Under the pieces are notes generated by a model. It was not told where the DNA came from. It made no database searches and was given only the letters and a program-made list of their open reading frames with translations. From positions 40,600 through 104,599 of the forward strand of contig URXU01000004.1 of the NCBI GenBank assembly GCA_900552005.1: a stretch of 64,000 bases of DNA, in the 5' to 3' direction. The translations under genes were made by a program, and so were the position numbers. Positions 1-9,705 of the stretch are shown one piece after another (position 1 is the first letter of the stretch; the number at the start of each line of letters is the position of its first letter). Origin of the DNA: an uncultured Phascolarctobacterium sp. (GTDB lineage Bacteria > Bacillota > Negativicutes > Acidaminococcales > Acidaminococcaceae).

Positions 1-185
1 AAATAAAAATCTGCTACTGGTTTATTATTCTTAAAATGTTTAATACCATAATTACCACACCTATGGCAAAATATATTGCGTTCCATCCAGCTTTCAGTCA
101 GAACTCTATCAATTAGTGTACAAGAATGATAATTATGCATATAATCATTATCAAAACTCAAATTAAAATCTATTATTATCCCCAT
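1..185 (-). CDS. DpnI-like methyl-directed restriction endonuclease, N-terminal fragment
   Basis: The first 61 codons of a minus-strand gene that continues beyond the left edge. The reading contains RVLTESW, a C-x2-C zinc-type pair (FCHRCGN, Cys40 and Cys43) and NNKPVADFY. From memory of Streptococcus DpnI this lines up with its N-terminal segment (RILTEDW, YCPNCGN, NNRPVADFY), where the Asp of VADFY is the first catalytic PD-(D/E)xK residue. DpnI cuts GATC only when the adenine is methylated. The start is the ATG at 183-185; an in-frame stop lies at 210-212 and no clear ribosome binding site is seen. Base composition is far more AT-rich than in the neighbouring guaA, which fits acquisition by transfer. 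The catalytic E-x-K and the C-terminal reader domain would lie outside the window, so intactness is unknown. Confidence 0.8.
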   Translation of the reverse strand, partial: MGIIIDFNLSFDNDYMHNYHSCTLIDRVLTESWMERNIFCHRCGNYGIKHFKNNKPVADFY

Positions 186-208
186 AGAAAAATAAAAGAC
201 ATAATTTA

Positions 209-236
209 TTTATACTAAACAAAAAATCTTTTTCAA
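209..236 (-). promoter_or_regulatory. Candidate promoter of the DpnI-like gene
   Basis: On the minus strand a -35 TTGAAA (231-236) and a -10 TATAAA (209-214) are separated by 16 bases. Transcription would start about 15-20 bases before the ATG at 185, giving a very short leader without a Shine-Dalgarno sequence. Confidence 0.45.
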
Positions 237-318
237 TATTTTTTTTAAACTCATATAAACACATCATTCTTTAGCTTAATTTTATTTATTAGTGTTATAC
301 ATACAAAAATATAAACAT

Positions 319-344
319 GGCAGATAATCTTTAGACTACCTGCC
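319..344 (-). terminator. Rho-independent terminator after guaA
   Basis: A 12-bp stem (GGCAG..., with two G-T pairs) and a 2-base loop is followed on the minus strand by a T-rich stretch. It sits just downstream of the guaA stop. Confidence 0.6.
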
Positions 345-366
345 ATAAAATGATTATATAAAATTT

Positions 367-1920
367 TTATTCAAACTCAATCGTTGCGGGCGGTTTGGTT
401 GTGTAGTCAAACAGCACGCGGTTAATATGTTTTACTTCGTTAACAATGCGATTTGCAGCAGTAGTAATAGTTGTCGGCGGCAGCATGGTAACTTCCGCAG
501 TCATAAAGTCAGTAGTGGTTACAGCACGCAGTGCTATAGCGTAATCATAGGTACGTTCATCACCCATAACGCCTACGCTGCGCATATTAGTCAGGGCTGC
601 AAAGTACTGGCTGGGCCGTTCAGCAGCAGGCAGTTTATCCACTTCTTCACGATAAATAGCGTCAGCATCCTGAACGATGGCTACTTTTTCCGGAGTTACT
701 TCGCCAATGATGCGGATTGCAAGTCCCGGTCCCGGGAACGGCTGACGGGCAACCAGATATTCAGGCAGGCCAAGTTCTCTGCCGGCCTGGCGTACTTCAT
801 CTTTAAACAGATCACGCAAAGGTTCAACAATTTCTTTAAAATCAACAAAATCAGGCAGGCCGCCTACATTGTGATGACTCTTAATAGTAGCAGATTCACC
901 GCCAAGACCGCTTTCAACAACGTCCGGATAAATTGTTCCCTGCGCCAGATAGTCAACAGCGCCGATTTTCTTAGCTTCTTCTTCAAAAACACGGATGAAT
1001 TCTTCGCCGATAATTTTACGTTTGCCTTCAGGAGCGCTTACGCCTTTCAGCTTGCCATAGAAGCGTTCACGAGCATCTACGCAGATGAAGTTGCTGTCAA
1101 ACTGACCGCCTTCACCGAATACAGAGCAAACTTCCTCACGTTCATTTTTGCGCAGCAGGCCATGATCAACGAACACGCAGGTCAGTTGTTTGCCGATGGC
1201 TTTAGCCAGCATAGCAGCGCAAACGCTGGAGTCAACCCCGCCGGATAAAGCACACAGAACTTTACCGCCGCCAATTTTTTCTTTTAATGCCTGAACGGTT
1301 TCTTCAACGAAAGAATCCATTTTCCAGGTTCCAGCACAGCCGCAGACATTATATACAAAGTTGCTCAGCATTTTGGTACCGTTGTCAGTATGCAGTACTT
1401 CCGGATGGAACTGTACGCAGTAGAGGCCGCGGGCTTTATCCTGGGCAGCGGCAACCGGACAGTTAGGCGTATGCGCAACAATTTCAAAACCGGGAGCGGC
1501 AGTTTCGATGTAATCGTTATGGCTCATCCAGCAAACATTCTGCGCCGGCAGGCTGCTGAACATGGGGCTGTTTACATCCAAATCTACCAAGGTTTTGCCG
1601 TATTCACGTTCCGGCGCTTTGCAGACATGGCCGCCCAGCATATGCATCATCAGCTGGCTGCCATAGCAGATGCCCAATACGGGTACACCCCAGGTATAGA
1701 TTTCCGGATCAATGGTCGGAGAATCTTCCAGATACGCACTGTTAGGACCACCAGTGAAAATAATGCCTTTGGGATTTTTAGCTTTGATTTTTTCCAGACT
1801 GGCTTTGTAAGAAACAATTTCGCAATATACGCCGCATTCACGTACACGTCTGGCAATCAGCTGGTTATACTGACCGCCGAAGTCGATTACCAGTATCATT
1901 TCCTGTTCTTTGTTTTGCAT
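367..1920 (-). CDS. guaA: GMP synthase (glutamine-hydrolysing)
   Basis: Converts XMP to GMP using ATP and the amide of glutamine. The class I glutamine amidotransferase domain (about residues 8-195) has the GICYGSQ nucleophile-cysteine motif and the partner histidine in QFHPEV. The ATP-pyrophosphatase domain carries the SGGVDSS PP-loop, and the C-terminal dimerisation domain ends in KPPATIEFE, the family's usual tail. The frame opens with a GTG at 1930-1932, but that lies directly against the AAAGGAG box, so I prefer the ATG at 1918-1920, giving 517 residues, normal for GuaA. It stands alone between its own promoter and terminator. No guanine or xanthine riboswitch was recognised in the leader. 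Confidence 0.97.
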   Translation of the reverse strand: MQNKEQEMILVIDFGGQYNQLIARRVRECGVYCEIVSYKASLEKIKAKNPKGIIFTGGPNSAYLEDSPTIDPEIYTWGVPVLGICYGSQLMMHMLGGHVCKAPEREYGKTLVDLDVNSPMFSSLPAQNVCWMSHNDYIETAAPGFEIVAHTPNCPVAAAQDKARGLYCVQFHPEVLHTDNGTKMLSNFVYNVCGCAGTWKMDSFVEETVQALKEKIGGGKVLCALSGGVDSSVCAAMLAKAIGKQLTCVFVDHGLLRKNEREEVCSVFGEGGQFDSNFICVDARERFYGKLKGVSAPEGKRKIIGEEFIRVFEEEAKKIGAVDYLAQGTIYPDVVESGLGGESATIKSHHNVGGLPDFVDFKEIVEPLRDLFKDEVRQAGRELGLPEYLVARQPFPGPGLAIRIIGEVTPEKVAIVQDADAIYREEVDKLPAAERPSQYFAALTNMRSVGVMGDERTYDYAIALRAVTTTDFMTAEVTMLPPTTITTAANRIVNEVKHINRVLFDYTTKPPATIEFE

Positions 1921-1999
1921 GCCTACAGTCACACTCCTTTTATTTTTTGTGCCGCCTGAGCAGCTGATTATGTAAAAAATATAACGATTTTATCTATAA

Positions 2000-2028
2000 A
2001 TCTTATCATAAACAGGTATAAAAATCAA
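2000..2028 (-). promoter_or_regulatory. Candidate guaA promoter
   Basis: Minus strand -35 TTGATT (2023-2028) and -10 TAAGAT (2000-2005) with a 17-base spacer, about 80 bases upstream of the guaA start. Confidence 0.5.
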
Positions 2029-2035
2029 TTTGAAA

Positions 2036-2069
2036 CTAAAAAGACCCCGCAGAAAAATCTGCGAGGTCT
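2036..2069 (-). terminator. Rho-independent terminator of groESL
   Basis: GC-rich stem (AGACCTCGCAGA paired with TCTGCGGGGTCT) with a short loop, followed on the minus strand by TTTTTAG. It lies 30 bases after the groEL stop. Confidence 0.85.
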
Positions 2070-2101
2070 AATTATTTACGGTTCATTTTACAGATGTACG
2101 A

Positions 2102-3760
<1,659 letters not shown>

Positions 3761-3770
3761 TTAATTACTA

Positions 3771-4061
3771 TTATTTTTCAATTACGGCCAGAATATCACG
3801 TTCGGAAAGAATCAGATATTCCTTGCCATCCAGTTTTACTTCGGTTCCGCTGTATTTTGCAAAAACAACTTCGTCGCCTGCTTTAACTTCCGGCGCTACG
3901 CGGGTGCCATTTTCAGTAACTTTGCCTACACCTACGGCAATAACTTTGCCGGTCTGCGGTTTTTCTTTGGCAGCAGTGTCCGGAAGATAAATACCGCTGG
4001 CGGTTTTTTCTTCTTTGGTAACAATCTCAACTACAACATGATCAGCTAACGGTTTCAACAT
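3771..4061 (-). CDS. groES: Co-chaperonin GroES (Hsp10)
   Basis: Heptameric lid of the GroEL chamber. The 96-residue protein starts [12 protein letters not shown] and contains the mobile-loop region around TASGIYLPD and the C-terminal strand [14 protein letters not shown], all typical. A good Shine-Dalgarno (AAAGGGG) precedes the ATG. It is the first gene of the groESL operon, directly behind the CIRCE operator, so HrcA repression and heat induction are expected; hrcA itself is not in the window. Confidence 0.99.
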   Translation of the reverse strand: MLKPLADHVVVEIVTKEEKTASGIYLPDTAAKEKPQTGKVIAVGVGKVTENGTRVAPEVKAGDEVVFAKYSGTEVKLDGKEYLILSERDILAVIEK

Positions 4062-4110
4062 CTTTGAAAACCCCTTTCAATAATATGTAATGTCAGTAAT
4101 TTTTAATTTG

Positions 4111-4137
4111 TTAGCACTCTTTTTATCCGAGTGCTAA
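4111..4137 (-). promoter_or_regulatory. CIRCE operator (HrcA binding site)
   Basis: Perfect TTAGCACTC-N9-GAGTGCTAA inverted repeat in the groES leader, the consensus target of the heat-shock repressor HrcA. Confidence 0.98.
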
Positions 4138-4148
4138 TTACAATTATT

Positions 4149-4176
4149 ATTATAATCAAGCGCCAAAAAAATGCAA
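4149..4176 (-). promoter_or_regulatory. groESL promoter
   Basis: Minus strand -35 TTGCAT (4171-4176) and perfect -10 TATAAT (4149-4154), 16-base spacer, placed so that transcription begins just before or within the CIRCE element. Confidence 0.75.
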
Positions 4177-4331
4177 TAGTATTTGCAGATTTTTTTACAA
4201 TTTTTTTGCATTTTTGATGTTTGAAGTCCTTTTTTATTCTTCTCAACGCTTTTTTTAATATCATGAAGCCATTTTTTATTCTCGCGAATAGCTGTTTTGG
4301 ATCCAGCAAAGGCAAAACCGCGCAGAAAAAA

Positions 4332-4350
4332 AGAGCCTTCATCAGGCTCT
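4332..4350 (-). terminator. Terminator of the ANTAR two-component operon
   Basis: Stem AGAGCC/GGCTCT followed on the minus strand by a run of seven T. The stop codon of the response regulator (4350-4352) overlaps the base of the stem. Confidence 0.8.
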
Positions 4351-4937
4351 TATTTTCTGTTTTTTTCATCGGCAGCAATAATTTCTTCTGCCAGCTTTTT
4401 CAATGTAATGCGCTTCATCATACTGAACTGCTGCATTTTCCTGTAAGCATCCTGCTCCGTCATGCCATGAACAGTCATTAAAATACCTTTGGCACGGTCT
4501 ACCAGCTTACGGGTAACCAGACTTTCCTTTAACTCTTCCAGTTCCCGGCTAAGACCCTGCCATTCACGAAAACGGCTGACTGCTACTTCCATGGCCGGAA
4601 ACAGCTGCTGCTCACGCACCGGCTTAACCAGATAGGCAATAACACCTGCTTCAGCAGCTTTCGCCACAATATCCTGCTGACTGTAAGCTGTCAGCAGCAA
4701 TACTGGTGCCAACTCGCCTTCCGTAATGGTTTTGGCTGCCGTCAGGCCATCCATTACGGGCATTTTCACATCCATAATAACGATATCCGGATGCAGCTTT
4801 TCAGCCAGCTGTATGGCCTCCTGCCCGTTGGCAGCCTCACCGACAATTTCATGTCCAGCTTCTGTCAGCATTTCCCGCAGATCCAGGCGAATTAACGCTT
4901 CATCATCTGCCAGTACGATTTTCAGTTTCTCCTTCAT
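4350..4937 (-). CDS. Response regulator with ANTAR RNA-binding domain
   Basis: Cytoplasmic two-component regulator of 195 residues. The receiver domain (about 5-120) has the acidic pair DD at 11-12, the phospho-acceptor Asp56 in VIMDVKMP and a conserved Lys in LVKPV. The C-terminal helical domain (about 125-190) has the ANTAR pattern (LVDRAKGILM...GMTEQDAYRKM). ANTAR proteins such as EutV and NasR bind twin RNA hairpins and prevent termination, so this protein probably controls genes at the RNA level. It overlaps the upstream kinase gene by four bases (ATGA), which points to translational coupling. The pair resembles EutV/EutW, but no ethanolamine or nitrate genes are nearby, so the signal is unknown. 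Confidence 0.9.
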   Translation of the reverse strand: MKEKLKIVLADDEALIRLDLREMLTEAGHEIVGEAANGQEAIQLAEKLHPDIVIMDVKMPVMDGLTAAKTITEGELAPVLLLTAYSQQDIVAKAAEAGVIAYLVKPVREQQLFPAMEVAVSRFREWQGLSRELEELKESLVTRKLVDRAKGILMTVHGMTEQDAYRKMQQFSMMKRITLKKLAEEIIAADEKNRK

Positions 4938-6310
4938 TTTTCTACACCGCCTTTTGGAATAATAACCGAAGCCAGTACGCCGCCTTCTGCTATCGGTGTC
5001 AGCGTAAAGCTGCCCTTTAAATCAGCCTCTGTCATGGTTTTGATAATTTTTAATCCCAGACTGCTGCTGTGCTGCAAATCAAAATCAGCGGGCAGGCCCA
5101 CACCGTTATCGGCAATCAGCAATTCATAACAGTTGCCGCTGTCATTAAATCGCACCGTCAGTCTTCCGCTCATACGGCCGGCAAAAGCATGTTCAATAGC
5201 ATTTTGCAGCAGCTCATTTAAAATAAGAGCAATGCTGGTCGCTTTTTCCGACGGCAGCTGCACATTATCCGTTGCAAAATCGGTTTCCAATGTAAACTCA
5301 GTATTCAGCATACTGGTAACAATCGCCTGATAAATGCTTTTGGCTACTTTGCCCACATCAATCAGTCCGTCTTCCTGCTGTGACAGATACTCATGAACAA
5401 CCGCAATACTGTTAACTCTTCCTATGCAATCCTGCAGAATGCTTTTCGCTTCATCATTGCTGGTTCTTCTTTCCTGCAAACGCAGCAGGCTGACAATGGT
5501 CTGCAAATTATTTTTCACACGATGATGAATTTCTTTGATGACTGCCGATTTTATAAGCAGTTCCTCATCTTTCTTATGCATCTCGGTAATATCCTGCAGA
5601 ATAACAATAGCGCAGCCGTTTTTCTCCTTAACCGCTACCGGCAGCACCTTCATAACCAGGAGCCGTCCATGCATAAAAAACTGTTTGCTTTCGGCTATAC
5701 CCGTATCAATAACCATGCCTACCAGCGGCCAGTTAATTGCTACATCATTAGTTCTGCGGCCAATGATACCGGTTACGTTCAAAACCTGAAAAATATGTTT
5801 AGCCTTATTATTAGCCGCAATAATCATCTTTTGCCCATCAACTACCATCAAGCCGTCTTCCGGCGATAATCTTTCATAATCACCCGTACTGTTACCCGGC
5901 AGATTAATCAAAAAGGCCAGCGCCGTACGAATCATAATGTCATCAGGGTCATTCGTCTCAAAACTGATAACGCCAAAGCATTTGCCATAATTATCCTGCA
6001 GCGGAAAAACCTGAAAACTGCTGAAAATACCAAGTTTCCATTCTCTTTTTCCGCTTACGGCAATATTCTGCTGCAAGGCCCTGTTTACTAAAGGTTCTTC
6101 CAGGCAGCGTACGCGCTGCCCGGTCATATCAAAAGCAGATGTACCTAAAAGCGTCATGGGTCTGATCTGTTTGTAGATATTTAAAAATTTTTTGTCCGTG
6201 TCAGGCAGAAAAACAGTAATTTTAGCATGTGTCATGTCTGCTGCCAAGCCTAAAGCAGGCAGCATGGTTTGTAATATATTCTTCTGTTCTGCCGTCAAAG
6301 TGTTCAGCAT
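4934..6310 (-). CDS. Sensor histidine kinase (HisKA_2 type), partner of the ANTAR regulator
   Basis: A 458-residue kinase without an evident membrane segment, so probably cytosolic. The N-terminal part (about 1-140) resembles the GAF-like sensor domain found in ANTAR-linked kinases; a PAS-like segment follows (about 150-245). The phosphorylation block reads EIHHRVKNNLQ (His262/263), characteristic of the HisKA_2 class to which EutW belongs. The HATPase domain has the N box ILNELLQNAIEHAF and the G box IADNGVGLP. It is cotranscribed with the response regulator. The ligand cannot be read from the sequence. Confidence 0.88.
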   Translation of the reverse strand: MLNTLTAEQKNILQTMLPALGLAADMTHAKITVFLPDTDKKFLNIYKQIRPMTLLGTSAFDMTGQRVRCLEEPLVNRALQQNIAVSGKREWKLGIFSSFQVFPLQDNYGKCFGVISFETNDPDDIMIRTALAFLINLPGNSTGDYERLSPEDGLMVVDGQKMIIAANNKAKHIFQVLNVTGIIGRRTNDVAINWPLVGMVIDTGIAESKQFFMHGRLLVMKVLPVAVKEKNGCAIVILQDITEMHKKDEELLIKSAVIKEIHHRVKNNLQTIVSLLRLQERRTSNDEAKSILQDCIGRVNSIAVVHEYLSQQEDGLIDVGKVAKSIYQAIVTSMLNTEFTLETDFATDNVQLPSEKATSIALILNELLQNAIEHAFAGRMSGRLTVRFNDSGNCYELLIADNGVGLPADFDLQHSSSLGLKIIKTMTEADLKGSFTLTPIAEGGVLASVIIPKGGVEK

Positions 6311-6337
6311 GTTTACCCCTCATAGCTTTAGAATGTT

Positions 6338-6464
6338 TTTTCCACATTCAATTATTAAATAATCCACATTTTCTGCACATTATCCACTGCTTTATCCACA
6401 GCAGATAAAGCTTAAACCCGTGATTTCTTCGTTTTTATCCACATTATCCACAGGTTTATGCACA
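6338..6464 (+). promoter_or_regulatory. Cluster of DnaA boxes
   Basis: The 168-base gap between the kinase gene and tsaD holds at least four matches to TTATNCACA, all in the same orientation: 6392-6400, 6435-6443, 6444-6452 (abutting) and 6456-6464. Four one- or two-mismatch copies are at 6338-6346, 6360-6368, 6371-6379 and 6380-6388. The region is AT-rich. There is no dnaA, dnaN or other origin-associated gene in the window, so I read it as a DnaA-binding or titration cluster rather than the replication origin. Confidence 0.8.
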
Positions 6465-6478
6465 AAATGTACTTTTGT

Positions 6479-7495
6479 TTAACCAAGTTTTAAAGATGGA
6501 ACTGCGTTCAAGTCCAATGGACTTGTCATCCCTGCCTGGAACATAAAATAACCGCGGCATGCAATCATTACCGCATTATCTGTACACAGAATTGGCGTGG
6601 GATGTACCAGTCTGGCGCCAATAGCGCTTACAGACTCAGCCAACGCCGTCTGTAAGGTTTTATTAGCAGAAACACCTCCGGCCAATACAATTTCTTTTAA
6701 TCCGGTTTCCTTCATGGCAAAAACAGCTTTCTGCACCAAAGCATTGACCACGGCCTGCTGGAAAGAAGCTGCCACATCAGCGCGATTAACCTCTATTTTT
6801 TTCTGCTGCTGTGTATGCAGATAATTAATTACCGCGGATTTTAAACCGCTGAAACTAAATTCATACGGTGCATCCAGCTTGGCAATTGGAAATTCAATGG
6901 CATGAGGATTTCCTCCCAGAGCCAGTTTTTCAATTTCCGGACCACCCGGATACGGAAGTCCCATAACACGGGCAATTTTATCAAATGCTTCGCCCGCAGC
7001 ATCATCGCGAGTCTGACCAAGCAATTCAAAACTATTATAGCCGGTTACTTTTAACAGCGCCGTGTGCCCGCCGCTGACAACTAAAGCCATAAAAGGCGGC
7101 TGCAGCTGTGGATCGGAAAGAAAATTAGCAAAGACATGTCCTTCCAGATGATTAACGCCAATCAGCGGTTTATCTGCCGCCCATGCCAGTGATTTGGCAG
7201 CTGAAAGGCCTACCAGCAGAGCTCCTACCAGTCCCGGTCCATAGGTTACGGCTACGGCATCAATCTCCTGCAGGGTTACACCGGCCTGATGCAAAGCTTC
7301 ATCAATAACGGGCATAATATTTTCAATATGCTTTCTGGAAGCAATTTCCGGTACAACACCGCCAAATTTACGGTGTATAACAATCTGCGACGAAATTATA
7401 TTGCTCAGTACCTCGCGGCCATTTTTAACTACGGCAGCAGCAGTTTCATCACAGCTGCTTTCAATTCCCAAAATATAGATGTCTTTATTCTTCAT
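6479..7495 (-). CDS. tsaD: tRNA N6-adenosine threonylcarbamoyltransferase TsaD
   Basis: Transfers the threonylcarbamoyl group to A37 of ANN-decoding tRNAs (t6A), acting with TsaB and TsaE. ASKHA-fold protein with the metal-binding HLEGH motif, the N-terminal [10 protein letters not shown] signature and the SGGHTALL phosphate loop. The frame is open further upstream, but the ATG at 7493-7495 ([12 protein letters not shown]) has an AAGGAG box at proper distance and yields 338 residues, the family size. It overlaps the end of rimI by 11 bases. Formerly called gcp or ygjD. It is the last gene of the t6A operon. Confidence 0.97.
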   Translation of the reverse strand: MKNKDIYILGIESSCDETAAAVVKNGREVLSNIISSQIVIHRKFGGVVPEIASRKHIENIMPVIDEALHQAGVTLQEIDAVAVTYGPGLVGALLVGLSAAKSLAWAADKPLIGVNHLEGHVFANFLSDPQLQPPFMALVVSGGHTALLKVTGYNSFELLGQTRDDAAGEAFDKIARVMGLPYPGGPEIEKLALGGNPHAIEFPIAKLDAPYEFSFSGLKSAVINYLHTQQQKKIEVNRADVAASFQQAVVNALVQKAVFAMKETGLKEIVLAGGVSANKTLQTALAESVSAIGARLVHPTPILCTDNAVMIACRGYFMFQAGMTSPLDLNAVPSLKLG

Positions 7496-7964
7496 GAGCT
7501 GCTCCTTGTTTATACAGCCACATAATGACCGCATTTTCATGATTATCCTCATAATAGTTGGGACGAACGCCTTCACTGGCAAAGCCGCAGGTCAGATAAG
7601 CCTTCTGCGCGGCAATATTACTTTCCCGCACTTCTAAAGTAACGGCTTCGGCACCTGCTTGCCAGGCCTTATTGACCAGCGCAGCTGTAAGTCTGGTGCC
7701 AAAATTTCTGCCTCTTTCTTCTTCTGCCACAGCCACACGGGTGACCTGAGCTTCACCTGCAACCAGCCAGAAACCGGCATAACCCACCAGCTTGCCTTCA
7801 AACTCCATAACAATGTAATGAGTAAGAGCATTATTTATTTCATTCAGCAGCATACTTTCGTTCCAGGCATCATAAAAAGCTTCGGCTTCAATGGCCGCTA
7901 CTGCCGGAATATCAGCTGCTGTCATTTCTCTGAATCGGATAATTTCTTCTGTCGTTTCTCCCAT
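7485..7964 (-). CDS. rimI: Ribosomal-protein-alanine acetyltransferase-like GNAT enzyme
   Basis: A 159-residue GNAT-fold acetyltransferase. The acetyl-CoA motif is visible in [17 protein letters not shown], and the C-terminal part has [27 protein letters not shown] strands typical of RimI. RimI acetylates the N-terminus of ribosomal protein S18 in enterobacteria, and in Firmicutes the gene sits among the t6A genes as here. It overlaps tsaB by 43 bases and tsaD by 11. The start was chosen because GGAGG lies just before the ATG at 7964. Confidence 0.9.
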   Translation of the reverse strand: MGETTEEIIRFREMTAADIPAVAAIEAEAFYDAWNESMLLNEINNALTHYIVMEFEGKLVGYAGFWLVAGEAQVTRVAVAEEERGRNFGTRLTAALVNKAWQAGAEAVTLEVRESNIAAQKAYLTCGFASEGVRPNYYEDNHENAVIMWLYKQGAAHEE

Positions 7965-8632
7965 AGTTCCTCCGCCTCTGATCTTCTTATATAGTAAGGT
8001 TCCAAACCGAAAATTTTCTTATCCGCCTGTTCATCAAAGCTGTTTAAGGCGGCTAATGCTACTGAGGCAGCCTGCGGCATCCGCAGTTTTTTCGGCGCCG
8101 GTTTTACCCAGTCCGGCAGTTTTTCAGCAGCCAGCTTCTGACATTCGCCCAAAAGCAGCGCCGGTGTGCCGAATACGGCAATTCGTTCCAGCAGCTGTTC
8201 CTTGCTGACTACTTCCGTATCAGCCAATTTAGTCAAGGCGCCATCCTGCCACTGATACAGAGCCTGATAATAATTGCCCTTCTGCGCATCCAGTACCGGC
8301 GACAAAACTACGCCTTCCAGCGGAATATTATAGGCAAGGCCCTCCAATGTATCAACTCCATGCAGGCAGCACTGCCAGCTGTAAGCCATAGCTTCGGCCG
8401 TGGCCAGGCCAATGCGCAGTCCGGTGAAAGATCCTGGCCCCATACTTACAGCAACCAACCCGATTTCCTTTTTGCTTACACCTGTTCTCTGCAGCAGCTG
8501 TTCCAGCTGGGGCAGCAGTCCTTCCGAATGGGTCATGCCTGTATTAACATCATACGCAGCAATAATTTCTCCGTCACGGCATAAGGCTACACTGCAAACC
8601 TTTGTTGCCGTTTCAATGGCCAAAGTCAGCAC
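7922..8632 (-). CDS. tsaB: tRNA threonylcarbamoyladenosine biosynthesis protein TsaB
   Basis: Non-catalytic partner of TsaD in the t6A complex. The 236-residue protein starts MLTLAIETATKVCSVAL and has GMTHSEGLLP and MGPGSFTGLRIG, the hallmark motifs of the TsaB branch of the ASKHA family. It overlaps tsaE by 20 bases and rimI by 43, so the four genes form one tightly coupled transcript. Confidence 0.95.
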   Translation of the reverse strand: MLTLAIETATKVCSVALCRDGEIIAAYDVNTGMTHSEGLLPQLEQLLQRTGVSKKEIGLVAVSMGPGSFTGLRIGLATAEAMAYSWQCCLHGVDTLEGLAYNIPLEGVVLSPVLDAQKGNYYQALYQWQDGALTKLADTEVVSKEQLLERIAVFGTPALLLGECQKLAAEKLPDWVKPAPKKLRMPQAASVALAALNSFDEQADKKIFGLEPYYIRRSEAEELWEKRQKKLSDSEK

Positions 8633-9086
8633 ACTGCTCCACTCCTTTTACTATTTCTTCATAACGCTGTCCTTTAGGCTGCAGCACTACTTTGCGTCCC
8701 ATACCATCATGCAGGACGGTGATCTGCAGATACTCTTCCGGCAGCTGGTCCGGAAAAAGTTCTGCCCATTCAATCAGCGTTACACCTTCGCCGCCGCAAT
8801 ATTCATCAAAACCGATATCCACCAATTCTTCCGGTCTATTGAGCCGGTACAAATCAAAATGGCGTATTTGCAGCTCCCGTCCCTGATAAATATTCATAAT
8901 CGTAAAGGTAGGGCTGTTTACTGCTTCGCTTTCGGCACCAAGCCCAACAGCAATTCCACGGCTCATAAGCGTTTTGCCTGCACCTAAATCACCTGTAAAG
9001 CAGAAAACATCGCCGCTGCGTGCCAGCTTGCCCAAAACATTTCCCAGTTTTTCCGTGGCCGCACTATCTGGCAAAAATAATTCCAT
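8613..9086 (-). CDS. tsaE: tRNA threonylcarbamoyladenosine biosynthesis ATPase TsaE
   Basis: P-loop ATPase that powers turnover of the TsaB-TsaD complex. Walker A is GDLGAGKT; the downstream SPTFTIMNIY and HFDLYRL motifs are typical. The frame opens at a GTG at 9101, but AGGAAA followed six bases later by the ATG at 9084-9086 (MELFLPDS) is the better start, giving 157 residues. First gene of the tsaE-tsaB-rimI-tsaD operon. Confidence 0.95.
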   Translation of the reverse strand: MELFLPDSAATEKLGNVLGKLARSGDVFCFTGDLGAGKTLMSRGIAVGLGAESEAVNSPTFTIMNIYQGRELQIRHFDLYRLNRPEELVDIGFDEYCGGEGVTLIEWAELFPDQLPEEYLQITVLHDGMGRKVVLQPKGQRYEEIVKGVEQCADFGH

Positions 9087-9111
9087 AAATAATTTCCTCA
9101 CTTTTTAAAAA

Positions 9112-9139
9112 AGCAGTACCGACTTTAGCCGGTACTGCT
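9112..9139 (-). terminator. Rho-independent terminator after the GerMN lipoprotein gene
   Basis: Ten-base-pair stem AGCAGTACCG/CGGTACTGCT with an 8-base loop, followed on the minus strand by a run of T. It separates the envelope genes upstream from the t6A operon. Confidence 0.85.
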
Positions 9140-9149
9140 TTTCCTATTT

Positions 9150-9686
9150 TTACAGTAATGTTTTGTTGCGTTTTAATGGTTCTTCCAAATCCATATGCCC
9201 GCTTAAAGTAGTAACTTTTTCACCCTCTACCAGAATCTGTACCCGTTTAATTTCAGGAAATTCTGTCAGAGTATTCACAATTGCACCGGTCAGCATAAAT
9301 TCATTATACGACCCCTGACCGCGTTTGGCAATTTCTTTACTGAAATCTGCATAAGCAGTACCTTCCTTGTCAATCCTCAGGCTCAGCAGTCTGGTATTCG
9401 GCGGCACTACGTCAGCCATCTTATCACTTTTAGGCTTTGTCTGCAGCAAGGCTATCAAGGCATTTTCCGGCAGGCTCTTACCATTATCATTCATGGTAAT
9501 CTTTTCCGGCAGCAGTTTTTCGCTGCCGTCAGCTGCCGCACGATATACAATAAAGCTTATCTGCTTACTTGCCGTAGATACGGCTGCCGGCTTGGACTGA
9601 TTTTTTTTGCCATCATCCTGATCACAGCCTGCAACGCTTAACAAACAACATAAGGTTAAAATAAATATAAAAATTTTCTTGAACAA
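9150..9686 (-). CDS. GerMN-domain lipoprotein
   Basis: A lipoprotein with a GerMN domain (about residues 60-165; NTRLLSLRIDKEGTAYADFS and VQILVEGEKV regions). The ribosome binding site settles the start: GGAGG lies five to seven bases before a TTG at 9684-9686, giving a signal peptide MFKKIFIFILTLCC and lipobox SVAGC (Cys21). Upstream ATG codons in the same frame lie before or within this box. GerM-type domains occur in spore formers but also in non-sporulating species next to N-acetylmuramoyl amidases, as here, so a cell-wall role is likelier than germination. The gene follows the amidase by about 20 bases. Confidence 0.85.
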   Translation of the reverse strand: MFKKIFIFILTLCCLLSVAGCDQDDGKKNQSKPAAVSTASKQISFIVYRAAADGSEKLLPEKITMNDNGKSLPENALIALLQTKPKSDKMADVVPPNTRLLSLRIDKEGTAYADFSKEIAKRGQGSYNEFMLTGAIVNTLTEFPEIKRVQILVEGEKVTTLSGHMDLEEPLKRNKTLL

Positions 9687-9705
9687 TTTTTCCTCCATAG
9701 CCAGA

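Noticed and set aside
427..1248. 273-codon open frame on the plus strand across guaA
   Set aside because: Antisense shadow of guaA; no ribosome binding site and low-complexity product.
4103..4378. 91-codon minus-strand frame between groES and the ANTAR regulator
   Set aside because: It covers the CIRCE operator, the groESL promoter and the ANTAR terminator, and has a lysine-rich low-complexity product.
6311..6478. DnaA-box region as chromosomal origin
   Set aside because: No dnaA, dnaN, rpmH or similar origin genes nearby and both flanking genes are ordinary; a DnaA titration/control cluster is likelier. Only GC skew on the whole genome can decide.
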